From Sesamum alatum (taxonomy: Eukaryota > Streptophyta > Magnoliopsida > Lamiales > Pedaliaceae): DNA of 64,000 bases. Below the pieces are notes generated by a model. That model was not told the DNA's origin, did not search any database, and saw nothing but the letters and a program-made list of their open reading frames with translations. The position numbers and the translations under genes were made by a program. The stretch is from assembly GCA_034509735.1 (NCBI GenBank), contig JACGWO010000003.1, positions 14,508,001-14,572,000 on the forward strand, given 5' to 3'. Positions 1-11,600 of this stretch are shown in pieces. Positions within the stretch are counted from its first letter, which is position 1. Each line of letters opens with the position of its first letter.

Positions 1-1832
1 TTATTTCTATGATCCCTCCGAGCAAAAGGTTTTTGTCTCGCGAAACGCAGTGTTCTTGGAAAAGGGTTTTCCATCGGATAGTCGACGCGATGAGGTGCTC
101 CTTGAGGAATCAAGTGAAGCATCCCAAGAGGCGGCAGTGACATCTGAGCCAGAAGTTCCCACTGATATTGTTCCAGTCCTCCGTAGGTCGGCCAGAGTAT
201 CCCATGCACCTGATAGGTATGGATTTTTGGGCCTGACCGGTCAGTTGGATAATGATCCGAAGACGTACGGAGAAGCGATGTCGGACATCGATTCGGACAA
301 GTGGCTTGAGGCCATGAAATCCGAGATGGACTCGATGGGTACAAACAAGGTTTGGACCCTAGTAGATCCACCCAAAGGGGTTAAACCCGTTGGGTGTAAA
401 TGGGTCTACAAACGTAAGCTTGGAGCTGACGGGGAGGTTACAACCTTCAAAGCCAGGCTTGTGGCGAAAGGTTACACTCAACGACCCGGGGTCGATTTTG
501 AGGAAACCTACTCGCCGTAGCAATGGCCAAGTCCATTCGGATACTGCTTGCCATAGCAGCATGGTATGACTATGAAATATGGCAGATGGACGTGAAAACG
601 GCTTTCCTCAACGGTTTCGTAGAGGAAGAGATCTATATGGATCAGCCGGATGGTTTCACAACTGGTGGAGAAGAGCAGAAGGTCTGCCGTCTCCAAAGGT
701 CCATCTATGCCCTCAAATAAGCTTCCCGAAGCTGGAACATACGTTTTTGATGAAGTCATACGGGGAAATGATTTAATCAAGAACGAGTCCGATCCTTGTG
801 TATACAAGAAGATCAGTGGGAGCTCAGTTGCGTTTCTGGTGCTTTACGTGGATGACATCTTGATCATTGGGAATGATGCTAAGATGTTGGGTACCACTAA
901 AGCTTGGTTGTCAACGCAATTCTCCATGAAGGATATGGGCGAGGCATCCTACATCCTTGGCATCAAGATCTATAGGGATAGATCTAAAAGGATGTTAGGG
1001 ATGGTCCAGTCCTCGTACATTGAGAAAGTTTTGAAAAGATTCAAGATGGAGAACTCAAAACGAGGATTCCTTCCTATGAGGCATGGAATTAAGTTATCCA
1101 AGAAGCATTCTCCGAAGACTGATGAGGAGCTTAAAAGGATGTTGGACATCCCCTATGCTTCAGCCATAGGTAGCATACAGTATGCTGTTCAGTGCACTAG
1201 ACCTGATGTGGCTTTTGCTTTGAGCGTAACTAGCCGATATCAGTCGTGTGCCGGGGAGGCACACTGGAGTGCAGTCAAGACTATCCTAAAGTACCTGAAA
1301 AGGACTAAGGACATGTTCTTGATCTATGGCGGTGGAGAGTTGATACTGGAAGGCTATAGCGACGCTAGCTTCCAGTCGGATGACGATGATGCCAAGTCTC
1401 AGTCTGGTTATGTATTCAGACTTAATGGTGGCGTGGTCGCTTGGAAGAGTTCCAAGCAGGCTACCACGGCGGACTCCACCACAGAGTCTGAATACATAGC
1501 AGCTTCGGAAGCTGCTAAGGAGGCGGTTTGGATGAAAGAGCTATATCCAAGAGTTGGGTGTAGTACCTAGGATTGCTGAGCCAGTGGTTATCTTCTGCGA
1601 TAACAACGGGGCTATAGCACAAGCAAAGGAACCGAGATCTCATCACCGATCCAAGCATATTCTTAGACGCTACCATCTGCTCCGAGAGATGGTTAGCAGG
1701 GGTGACGTTCGGATGGACCGAGTCAGCTCCGCAGAAAATATAGCAGATCCACTTACTAAGCCTATGTCGCAAGTTGCCCATACTCAGCATCTGGATAAGA
1801 TGAGTATGAGGTCAATAGGTGATTGGCTTTAG
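1..1832 (+). pseudogene. Fam1-1 copia pol, C-terminal part (RT and RNase H), broken
   Basis: This is the 3' part of a Ty1/copia polyprotein, cut on the left by the window edge. It begins in the integrase-RT linker (YFYDPSEQK). RT follows, with KWVYKRKLGADGE near 400-435, QMDVKTAFLNG near 581-613 and YVDD at 845-856. RNase H follows, with SDASFQSDDDD near 1357-1390, ADSTTESEYIAAS near 1470-1510 and CDNNGAIAQAKE near 1597-1632. The natural stop is TAG at 1830-1832 after GDWL. Breaks seen against sister copies are a lost C near 515 (tcgccgtag against tcgcccgtag), CAA to TAA at 718-720, an extra T near 748 and an extra base near 1530-1540. RT makes cDNA from element RNA in virus-like particles and RNase H removes the template. 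This copy cannot encode them as read. Assignment is firm. Whether each frameshift is biological is not. Confidence 0.93.
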
Positions 1833-1835
1833 GTC

Positions 1836-1846
1836 AAGTGGGAGAT
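1836..1846 (+). other. Polypurine tract of Fam1-1
   Basis: Purine-rich AAGTGGGAGAT lies directly before the LTR start TGTTAGAATAGG and four bases after the pol stop. In copia elements this tract primes plus-strand DNA synthesis. The same string precedes the 3' LTR of every element here. Confidence 0.85.
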
Positions 1847-4075
1847 TGTTAGAATAGGTGACCAGAGAGCCAATAGGTTTGGCGATTTGTAACCTATTAT
1901 ACATCTCGATGTAAATGTAATATTATTACGTGATGAATAAAATGAGTATTTATCACTTCTGGTGCTTACTTTGTTGTGCTCATTTCACATTTATTATAAC
2001 GGTGTTTAACTTATATCGCAACAAAGCCCACAGACCATGGATAACAACTCGTGCAGTTGGGCCACGCATTGGATGGTGGTCATGAAACCAACTGATTAAG
2101 AGTTGGGTCTGAAACGTTCCAAGTCGAGGACCTCGAGACAGGGCATCGAGAGTCCTATTGAGACTTGCGTCAAGAGTCGTGTTCATTGGATGAGTGTCGT
2201 GTTTCATCGGCGACAGGCGTGGGACGCCTACACGATCTTGATGGGTTGGTCGACTGGGGTCGAGCCGACTGGACTGACTCGCGGGGATCATCATATGGAA
2301 GCCTTGGAGGCTTGGTCGGTATAATTGGTTTTTCCCGATTCCGATAGTACGGGAGTAATCCTTAGACTTGAGGAATCATGGCAGTCGCGTGCACAGGATG
2401 GCTGTATCTTGGATCTGGCGAGAGGTAATCATTCTGTAAGATGATTATCATAAGCCTTGTCCAGTGTAATCGGAATGTGTAGCGAGGACGGTGGATTCCA
2501 AGAAGAGGATCCGTCCCCTGTCAGTATGTGACAGAGGTATCTCCTATGCACTCGGAGACACGTTCATGCGGTTTGAAGCTGTGGCCACAGTGGTTGGTCG
2601 AACAGGGAATGGTTTCCTGTGTCGACGCAATGAAGCACACGTGGTCTCGAGTATTAAGCATAGATGCCTAGTCAAGGATGGGAACCGACGCCCAATTCCA
2701 TACGCTAGACTAAGGCCGGGAGACGGTAGACGGAAGGATTGTACCCGTACGGAATCGGCGCCTAAATGTTCATGCCAATTCACCTAGTCTCTAGTGCCAT
2801 GGACCGTTGCTAGACGGCCACCGATGGTAACGGGCCCTTGTGGGACACGGGCCCAAGTCTAGCTGAGGGTGAAACCTAAAGGGTCACACACAAATCACCG
2901 AGGAGGTTGAGAGATCGACTTGGAGTCAATCTCGAAGGATAAAATAAGTAATTGGATTACTTAAGGAAAGTCCATTGGATGGACCGGCCGATATTGTATC
3001 GGGCTTCCGTTTAATCGGTAAATTGGATTTTCGATTAAATATGGAAAGTTCAGACGTTGAGACGTTGGATCTTTTAATTGGATTAAAAGATCAATAGGAA
3101 CAATTAAAATGGACATTAAATTGGATTTAATGTTGGGTTCATCGTAATTGGATTATGATAAAACCCGGTCCGTTAAATTATATCCGAGAGGAGAAATAAT
3201 TCTTATTTTGGAGTAGGAAGAAGTTGGACTTCTTCCCTTAATTAAACATGGCTGACATGCTCCCTCGGAGGAAGCAAAATCAGCAATGTTTCATGCTAGG
3301 TGGTATGTTGACTTATCTCTTTTGGAAAGAGACAAATCAACTCCAATCAAGCTCTTCCCTTTTGGTATGATTTGATCATACCATAAATTTTGGTAGGCTT
3401 GATTGAAGAATTAATGGTGATTGATTGGAATGAATCTAGACATCATCGGATGAACCTAGACACATTCCAATAATCACATTAATTATGTATATATATTAGA
3501 ATATACAACACCAAGCATATGTGATTCATTATTCATCCTTTTCTAGGAAAAAGAGAAGACAAAAATCCTCTCCTCTCCCTCAAACTCTCGGCCTCTCTCC
3601 CTCTCTTACACTTGTGTTCTTCACTTGATTTTAAATCAAGAAGAAGAACAAAGTAAGTTTAAGAGAGCACTAATTCATAGTGTTCTTCTCTTAAACCGAT
3701 TCCTTCTTAAACCCGTTCTTTTCTAGCAAGATGAACGTGTGTTTCTTCCGGTGTGGTGTGGATCACCTTTGGAGAATCCATACGTTTGGATTTCGTGAGC
3801 ATTCCGGAGAAGGAACAACGCAAGTAGCCGGGAGCATACGCTAAATAATCAAAGGTAACGGTTTATTACGCTTTGATTGATTTAATATACATCTATGCCC
3901 TATGTGTTTAAATATATGTTTCTAATATTTACACATCCTACATTGAACGCCCGGTTGAGCACCCAAGGGTACACCCCTTGGGATTCGTATTTTAAATTAG
4001 ATTTGATTTAATTTACGCACTTTTCTCGCTTTCTCGCTTCCGCTCGCGCTCCCGGGTGGATCCGCTTGTCCTTCA
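1847..4075 (+). repeat. Fam1 LTR shared by Fam1-1 (3') and Fam1-2 (5')
   Basis: The 2,229-bp LTR starts TGTTAGAATAGGTGACC after the polypurine tract and ends CTTGTCCTTCA two bases before a primer-binding site. Both flanks are internal sequence in the same direction, so one LTR closes Fam1-1 and opens Fam1-2. A block conserved in all three families lies near 2783-2833 (CTAGTCTCTAGTGCCATGG, then GTAACGG). A weak TATA candidate (TATATATAT) is at 3488-3496 in very AT-rich DNA. Short ORFs inside recur in every Fam1 LTR and are read as non-coding. Confidence 0.92.
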
Positions 4076-4077
4076 AG

Positions 4078-4095
4078 TGGTATCAGGATCCGGTT
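4078..4095 (+). other. Primer-binding site of Fam1-2 (altered)
   Basis: TGGTATCAGGATCCGGTT begins two bases after the LTR end. It matches the copia consensus for initiator-Met tRNA (TGGTATCAGAGCCCGG) except that GAGCC reads GGATC, so priming may be weakened. Confidence 0.85.
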
Positions 4096-5104
4096 CGATT
4101 TAAGGGGTATAGATCTATGTGTTTGGCATGATCTACTTGCTGTTAATTGCTTTAATGGCATGTTAGATTATATAAATATATGAGTAATATGATAATTTAA
4201 TTGTTTGGATTTAATGGACTTTTGGCATGCTTTATTTTATTAGATTGGATTTAAAATTGCATGCTTATTTTCAGAATAATATTATTGTTATTGTGCTGAA
4301 ACAGTTTTGAAAAACAAAAAAAAAAAATTCGGTCAGACCGGCAGTGGGCCGCGCGCTGGGCTTCTGCCAGCGCGCGCAGCATAGAGCGCGCGCGCTGCCC
4401 TGTGCGCGCGGCCGGCCGGCCAGCACAATAGCTGGGCCGTTTTGTGCCTTTTTTCGACTTTTTCCGGAAAATTTGATTTTCTGTATTTTCTGCACAATAT
4501 TCTGAAAATATATTAATTTTGCATTTTTAATTTTGGAATAATTGGATTATTTCTTGAATTAAATTTGCTTAATTAATTTGGGATTAATACATGCATTGGA
4601 TGCATTGTTTAAAATGTCCACTAAATTTGAAATTTGAATTTTGCATATTATTTGTATGTTTATACTTTTGTGATGTTGGACATCACTTGGGTATTTGGAA
4701 TATCCATTGGTATTTATGCATGATTATTTGGAATAATTATGTTATGTGTATTGATGGAATCAACATGGGATGATTACAAGAGCCCTAGACCTTATGTATG
4801 GATGAATGTATGATTATTTATTCTCTTTTGGGTGGGGCCTGCGTGCCTCTTGTTTTTGGGACTATCATCTCCCGTATTATCAGCCTCATGATGTTAAGGC
4901 TTGTTTTCTTTATTACCAATGTATTACTTTCAGTTGTAATGAGAGTAGATAGGATTGGTGAGGTTTACTTTTTAACAAGAATTTGGAGTCGGAGACCCCA
5001 AGGAGGAGCATCAAGGCGTGAAAAAAGAGCACTACAAGGCCCATTGGAATGATAATGGGTATATTACTATTGTAATAATTTAGGACCACCCTAGACAGAC
5101 CATA

Positions 5105-5128
5105 GACTCACTGCGGGCTCAGTGGGTC
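5105..5128 (+). promoter_or_regulatory. Conserved leader hairpin I (Fam1-2)
   Basis: GACTCACTG pairs with CAGTGGGTC (one G-U pair) around the loop CGGGCT. The same 9-bp stem and 6-base loop occur in leaders of all three families, with GATCCACTG/CAGTGGATC in Fam2. The Fam1-3 insertion begins 11 bp downstream. Function unknown; an RNA signal is inferred. Confidence 0.6.
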
Positions 5129-5133
5129 GCATA

Positions 5134-5138
5134 GGTTG
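5134..5138. repeat. Target-site duplication GGTTG of Fam1-3 (left copy)
   Basis: GGTTG at 5134-5138 is repeated at 25388-25392, exactly flanking TG...CA of Fam1-3. Removing the insert and one copy restores the leader as it reads intact in Fam1-5 near 34089-34100. Confidence 0.95.
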
Positions 5139-6636
5139 TGAAGGACAAGCAGATCCGCCCGGGAGCGCGAGCGGAAGCGAGGAATGCGAGAAAATGCCTA
5201 AATTTAAATCAAATTCAAAAATACGCGAATCCCAAGGGGTGTACCCTTGGGTGCTCAACCGGGCGTTCGATGTAGGATGTGTAAATATTAAAACATATAT
5301 TTAAACACATAGGGCATAGATATACAAATGAAATCAATCAAAGCGTAATAAACCTTTACCTTTGATTGTTTAGCGTATGCTCCCGGCTACTAGCGTTGTT
5401 CCTTCTCCGGAATGCTCACGAAATCCAAACGTATGGATTCTCCAAAGGTGATCCACACCACACCGGAAGAAACACACGTTCTTCTTGCTAGAAAAGAACG
5501 GGTTTAGGAAGGAATCGGTTTAAGAGAAGAACACTATGAATTAGTGTTCTCTTAAACTTACTTTGTTCTTCTTCTTGATTCAAAATCAAGTGAAGAACAC
5601 AAGTGTAAGAGAGGGAGGGAGCACGAAATTTTGAGAGAGAGGAGAGGATTTTTGTCTTCTCTTTTTCCTAGAAAAAGATGAATAATGAATCACTTGGTGT
5701 TGTATATTCTAATATATATACATAATTAATGTGATTATTGGAATATGTCTAGGTTCATCCAAGGATGTCTAGATTCATCCCAATCAATCACCATCAATTC
5801 TTCAATCAAGCCTACCAAAATTTATGGTATGATCAAATCATACCAAAAGGGAAGAGCTTGATTGGAGTTGATTTGTCTCTTTCCAATAGAGACAAGTCAA
5901 CATACCACCTAGCATGAAACATGGCTGATTTTGCCTCCTCCAAGGAGCGTGTCGGCCATGTTTGATTAAGGAAAGAAGTCCAACTTCTTCCCATTCCAAA
6001 TTAGGAATTATTTCTCCTCTCGGGTATAATTTAACGGATCGGGTTTTATCGTGATCCAATTGCGACGAACCCAATATTAAATCCAATTTAATGTCCACTT
6101 AAATTATTCCCGTTGATCTTTTAATCCAATTAAAAGATCCAACGTCTCATCATCTCAACTTTTCATATTTAATCGAAAATCCAATTTACCGATTAAATGA
6201 AAGCCCGATACAATATCGGCCCGTCCATCCAATGGACTTTCCCTTAAGTAATCCAATTACTTATTTTATCCTTCGAGATTGACTCCAAGTCGATCTCTCA
6301 ACCTCCTCGGCGATTTGTGTGTGACCCTTTAGGTTCACCCTCAGTTAGACTTAGGCCCGTATCCCACAAGGGCCCGTTACCATGGGTGGCCATCTAGCAA
6401 CGGTCCATGGCACTAGAGACTAGGTGAATTGGCGTGAACATTTAGGCGCCGATTCCGTACGGGTACGATCCTTCCATCTACCGCCTCCCAGCCTTAGTCT
6501 AGGGTATGGAATTGGGCGTCGGTTCCCATCCTTGACTAGGCATCTATGCTGAATACTCGAGACCACGTATGCTTCATTGCATCGACACAGGAAACCATTC
6601 CCTGTTCGACCAACCACTGTGGCCACAGCTTCAAAC
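5139..6636 (-). repeat. 3' LTR of Fam1-3, distal part
   Basis: Reverse-oriented Fam1 LTR from its TGAAGGACAAGC end to the Fam2-1 insertion point. With 17088-17810 it makes a 2,221-bp LTR, against 2,227 bp for the partner at 23161-25387. ORFs such as 5838-6098 recur in all Fam1 LTRs by nucleotide identity only. Confidence 0.93.
6632..6636. repeat. Target-site duplication CAAAC of Fam2-1 (left copy)
   Basis: CAAAC at 6632-6636 and 17083-17087 flank Fam2-1. The uninterrupted order (GCTTCAAACAGCATGAACG) is seen in the other Fam1-3 LTR near 24655. Confidence 0.95.
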
Positions 6637-8635
6637 TGAAAGATTATGTGGATCGTCCCGGGAAAAGCGCGAATGCGGAAGCGCGGTATAATAAAAAAAT
6701 AAATGCGGAATTTAAACCATGCTTTTAAATTAAAACACGTTTCAAAGGGTGTGCCTTTTGAAATTTCCCGGGCGTTCGGTGTATCTCATGAACGAATAAC
6801 ATAAAATAAATCATGGAGGCCATAGGGTTGGAAAATAAAAGAGGACGAAAAACATAAACGAGACCTACCCGTTGTCGTTTTCGTCTTCAACGGCTACACG
6901 CGTTGTTCCCCGTTTTGCACCAAGATCTCGTTCTTGAGACCCTCCAAATCGTGACACACGATCCACCCACGTATCTTGCACGTCGTGCTAGCAACGAACA
7001 AGTTTATATTTTGGAGTGGATGAATCAACGACACGTTATGAATTAACGGTATTGATTCATCAAGTTCTAATGTTCCAAGAACAAGAGAACAAAGAAAATA
7101 ATTTTCTTTGGAGAGAGAGAGAGGCGAACGAGAGATGAGAGGGAGAGATCCGTGTGTGTGTGTAGTAGTGTGTGTGTTGGAGATTCATCATCATGTAAAT
7201 TGTAGGATGCTAGGGGTTTATATAGAAGAGGAGTTTTAATCCTCTTTAAACTCCTCTTTTAAGAACTCTAATTTGACTAGGATTTTGACCTAGTCAAAGT
7301 CCTAGTCAAACTAGTGTTTTGACCTAGTCAAAACGATCCTAGCCATCCATCTCTCCCATTAATCTCAACCGTTTGATTTGATTTAATTTAATTTAATGGA
7401 AATATTTAAAACCTATTTAAATATTTCCAAGAGGCTAAAAATAAATATAAATATTATTTAAGCCCATTAAATAAATCCCTTTGATAAATCCAATTTATCA
7501 ATTTAATTCCTTCTATCAAAATAGAAAGAATTATTTCTCCAAGAAAAATAAAGGTCCCGATTAAATCTAATTTAATCATTCCTTCACTCCAATATTTAAT
7601 TCCAAATTAAATATTTAATTGTGTGTGGATAGTGTGTGACTCTTTAGGTTCACCATTCAGCTAGACTTGGTCGGATTCCTAGAATCCGTCCGTTACCATG
7701 GGTGGCCATCTAGCAACGGTCCATGGCACTAGAGACTAGGTGAAATATTTCAGGATGAACATTTAGGCTCTAACAGTACGCTTGTCCTTCTGTCTTCGGT
7801 CTCATCACTTAGAGTCTAGGGCACGGAAAATGCAGGTACCCATTTTGGACCTAAGTGTCGGTCTGTCCTCACTAAACGCCGCAAGGGAATCCTTCCCTTC
7901 TGTTCAGTCACTGTGGCCACAGTTTTAGGGACAAGACCTAGAGTATACATGAGACTCAACTGCCAAAACCTATTGACAGGAGACAGATCCTTTCTTGGAA
8001 ACTACTGTCACTTTGCACACCAGAACTGCACTAGACATGGCTTTATGACTACCAAAGAGAATTCTGGCAATCTCTCACCATATCTAAGATACAGCCCTGA
8101 TGTACAGGTAAACTCAGCAATTCCTCAAGTCAAAGGACTTGACCTGTACCGTTGGAACCGGGAATACTCGTCATACCTTGCAGACCATACTCAAGGTCCT
8201 CCGTAAGACGGTTCCCGCGAGTCACCTCAGTCAGCTGCGTCCTCGCATGCTAACCCACTAACACTGCTTAGACGATCCTCGTCACCCGTCGATGAAAACA
8301 CGACAGCAGATGCTTAGTGCAAGTCTCAAATGGAATCCCGGTACCCATTTTCGGGATTCCTTGACTTGGAGATTTCCGGACTGATTCGGGAAGACTGATT
8401 CCATGGACCTACCTCCAAGCGTAGTCCCAGTCCCCGAAATTGATTCTCAGTCCGTGGGCTTTGTTTGCGTAGTGAACAGATATGGATAAATAGGTGCAAG
8501 TGAACACAAACAAAGTAATGCCAAATGAAAATTCACTTCTTTATTCATTAATGATTTATCAAAACACCTATAATTGTCTAGACATAGGTTACATATACCC
8601 GCCAAAATTGGCTTACATGGTCACCTATTCTAACA
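6637..8635 (-). repeat. 3' LTR of Fam2-1
   Basis: 1,999 bp, reading TGTTAGAATAGG...ATAATCTTTCA on the minus strand. It holds a TATA box near 7217-7225, a GT-rich run at 7156-7178 and a GA-rich run near 7111-7125. The block conserved among all families is near 7690-7740. The adjacent polypurine tract fixes it as the 3' copy. Confidence 0.95.
7217..7225 (-). promoter_or_regulatory. TATA box of the Fam2 LTR promoter
   Basis: The minus strand reads CTATATAAACCCC. An identical box lies in the 5' LTR near 15669-15677, where it would drive genomic RNA. It is followed by GA/CT- and GT-rich DNA as expected near U3/R. The transcription start was not determined. Confidence 0.6.
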
Positions 8636-8646
8636 ATCTCCCACTT
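8636..8646 (-). other. Polypurine tract of Fam2-1
   Basis: The minus strand reads AAGTGGGAGAT immediately before the 3' LTR, five bases after the pol stop codon. Confidence 0.85.
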
Positions 8647-8651
8647 GACCT

Positions 8652-11600
8652 TTAAAGCCAATCACCCATATGCCTAATCCCCATCTTCTCAAGATGTTGC
8701 GTATGAGCACTTTGCGACATAGGCTTTGTCAGCGGGTCTGCTGTGTTGTCTGCTGAGTTGACTCGGTCCATCCGAACGTCACCTCTTCCTACCATTTCTC
8801 TAAGAAGATGGTAGCGTCTAAGAATGTGTTTGGAACGGTGGTGAGATCTCGGTTCCTTCGCTTGCGCTATTGCACCGTTGTTATCACAGAAGATGACAAC
8901 GGGCTCGGCGATGCTAGGCACCACACCCAACTCTTGGATGTAGTTTCTCATCCAAACCGCTTCCCTTGGCAGCTTCTGAAGCCGCTATGTATTCAGCCTC
9001 AGTGGTGGAGTCAGCAGTGGTTGCTTGCTTGGAACTTTTCCAAGTCACCACTCCTCCGTTGAGTTTGAATACATACCCTGATTGAGACTTGGCATCATCG
9101 TCATCAGACTGGAAGCTAGCGTCGCTAAAGCCTTCCAGAATTAGTTTTCCATTGCCATAGACTAAGAACATTTCCTTAGTCCTCCTTAGGTACTTAAGGA
9201 TGCCCTTAACTGCATTCCAATGTGCCTCTCCTGCACAGGACTGATATCTGCTTGTCACGCTCAAAGCGTATGCAATGTCAGGCCTGGTGCAGTGGACCGC
9301 ATATTGGATGCTACCTACGGCAGACGCATAGGGGATGACTTTCATCTTTTCAAGTTCCTCATCAGTCTGCGGGGACTGTTTCTTGGACAACTTGATCCCA
9401 TGCCTCATAGGAAGGAACCCTCGTTTGGAGTTGTCCATTCGATATCTCTTTAGGACTTTCTCCACATACGAGTTTTGGGTGAGCCCTAACATCCTTTTAG
9501 ATCTGTCCCTGACAATCTGGATGCCTAGGATGTAGGATGCTTCACCCAAGTCCTTCATGGAAAACTTTGGTTGACAGCCATGCTTTCGTGTTTCCTAACA
9601 TTCTGACGTTATTTCCAATGAGCAGAATGTCATCCACGTAAAGCACTAGGAACACTATGGAGCTCCCACTGACCTTCTTGTATACACAAGGGTCGGATTC
9701 GTTTTTGATGAAGTCATAACCCCGTATTACCTCATCAAAATCGAATGTTCCAACTCCGGGAAGCTTGTTTGAGGCCATAGATGGACTTCTGGAGACGACA
9801 GACCTTCTGTTCTTCTCCAGTGACCGTGAAACCCTCCGGCTGATCCATATAGATCTCTTCTTCAACGAAACCGTTGAGGAAGGCCGTTTTTCACGTCCAT
9901 CTGCCATATTTCATAGTCATACCATGCTGCTATGGCAAGCAGGATCCGAATGGATTTAGCCATGGCTACTGGCGAGTAGGTATCCTCAAAATCGACCCCG
10001 GGTCGTTGAGTGATCCCTTAGCTACAAGCCTAGCCTTGAAGGTAGTGACCTCTCCATCAACGCCGAGTTTGCGCTTGTAGACCCACTTACAGCCACTGGC
10101 TTAACACCTTTCGGTGGATCTACAAGTCTCCAAACTTGGTTCTCGCTCATGGAGTCCATTTCGGTTTTCATGGCCTCAAGCCATTTCCCAGAGTCGATGT
10201 CTGACATCGCTTCCCCGTATGTCTTAGGATCGTTATCCAGAAGATCGGTCGCACCTAGAAATCCATATCTCACTGGAGGTCTGGATTCTCTAGTGGACCT
10301 TCGGAGAACGGGAACGTTAGTGGTAACTGTGGGCGCTGACTGTATCGGAGCCGGCGGTTCAGGGACCGGGACTGGCCTTTCTTGAGGTTGTCCTTCATGC
10401 CTAGCATGTTGGACTTCTCTAGGTTGGTCAGTCCTCCTAGTGTCTATCCTGAATCCTCTAGGTGAGGTTTCCGCGACTGTTTCTGATGGCTGAGTTCCAT
10501 CACTTGATTCCTCAAGGATCAGCTCATCAGGTTGGATATCCTCTGGGAAGCCTTGCTCCAAGAATACTGCATTCCTTGAAACAAATACCTTTTGTTCCAA
10601 AGGGTCATAAAAGTAATAACCCGCAGTTTCTTTAGGGTATCCAACGAACCTGCATAGGCTAGATCTGGATTCTAGCTTATCTCCCACTAACCTCTTGACG
10701 TATGCGGGGCTACCCCACACTTTCAAGTAGTTGTAGGATGCAGGCTTGCCGTGCCATATCTCATATGGCGTTTGGGTCACTACACTAGTAGGCGCCAAAT
10801 TCAATAACTTGGCTGCCGTTTCTAATGCATAACCCCAAAACGATAGGGGCAATTTGGTAAAACTCATCATGGAACGAACCATGTCCAACAGGGTTTCGGT
10901 TCCTCCTTTCAGAGACGCCATTTAACTGTGGTGTTCCGGGAGGTGTCCATTCTGATATTATACCATGTTCCTTTAGATAATCTAGGAATTCGGCACTAAG
11001 GTATTCACCGCCTCGGTCTGACCGTAGGACTTCAATTTTGCAGTTGGTTTGATTCTCCACTTCAAGTCTGAATTCTTTAAACCTCTCAAGAGCTTCAGAC
11101 TTGTACCTCATTAGGTAAACATAACCATACCGTGAATGATCATCGGTGAAGGTTATGAAGTAGGAGAACCCACCTCGGGCCTGCGTCCTTAGTGGTCCAC
11201 ACACGTCTGTATGGACCAAGTCCAACAGACCTGTGGCAAGCCTGCTTTGTCCTACAAAGGGCTTCTTGGTCATTTTCCCTCTTAGACAAGATTCACAAGT
11301 TGGTAGATCACTCAAGTCCCCAACCTCTAGGTTCTTTGAGTCTACCAACCTTTTCATCCTATCTTGGATATGTGACCTAGCCTAGCGTGCCACAGACGTG
11401 CGTTCCCGTTATTATCTAATTTCCGTTTGTGTTGAGCGTTAAGAACGAAATTCGTTTGTTGCAAGATATAGAGCCCATTATGTAATGTACCAAGTAGATG
11501 AGCAATTCCACACCTCATCAAATAAAAGCAATTTTTATTGATTTTAAACTCATAACCATTATTGTCTAACAATGGAATGGAAATGATGTTTTTAATCATA

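Larger units (their letters stand above)
4076..5138 (+). other. Fam1-2 leader, first part
   Basis: This is untranslated leader between the primer-binding site and gag, cut at 5138 by insertion of Fam1-3 and resuming after 25387. It holds an A-tract (about 4315-4328), a GC-rich cassette at about 4336-4440 rich in CGCG in otherwise AT-rich DNA, and a conserved stretch at 4830-5060 also seen in Fam1-3 and Fam1-5. Hairpin I lies at 5105-5128. No protein is supported; the short ORFs are not conserved as protein between families. Confidence 0.85.

Noticed and set aside
1836..1846. An env-like gene between pol and the 3' LTR
   Set aside because: Pol stops lie within about 20 bp of the LTR in Fam1-1, Fam1-3, Fam1-5, Fam2-1 and Fam2-2, leaving no room.
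2491..2787. ORF beginning MDSKKRIRPLSVCDRGI, repeated at 31402-31725 and reversed at 24447-24770
   Set aside because: It recurs in every Fam1 LTR at the same place, explained by LTR identity. Frame and ends vary between copies and no domain is recognisable.
4798..5052. ORF with GACVPLVFGTII in Fam1 leaders (also 33770-34036 and reversed 22172-22438)
   Set aside because: Hydrophobic and similar in three copies, but they are copies of one leader. The ends shift, it is absent from Fam2 and Fam3, and no start context or domain supports it.
5838..6098. 86-codon ORF in reverse LTR DNA (also 23865-24125)
   Set aside because: The same LTR segment in two copies; it opposes no known gene and is not kept in other families.
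7111..7178. GA-rich and GT-rich runs as a microsatellite locus
   Set aside because: Part of every Fam2 LTR (also 15565-15630, 44745-44805, 48330-48395) near the promoter; not an independent feature.
10149..10385. Antisense ORFs across pol, such as 10149-10385, 9220-9453 and 20541-20972
   Set aside because: Shadows of the gag-pol frames on the opposite strand; they recur wherever the same pol segment is intact.
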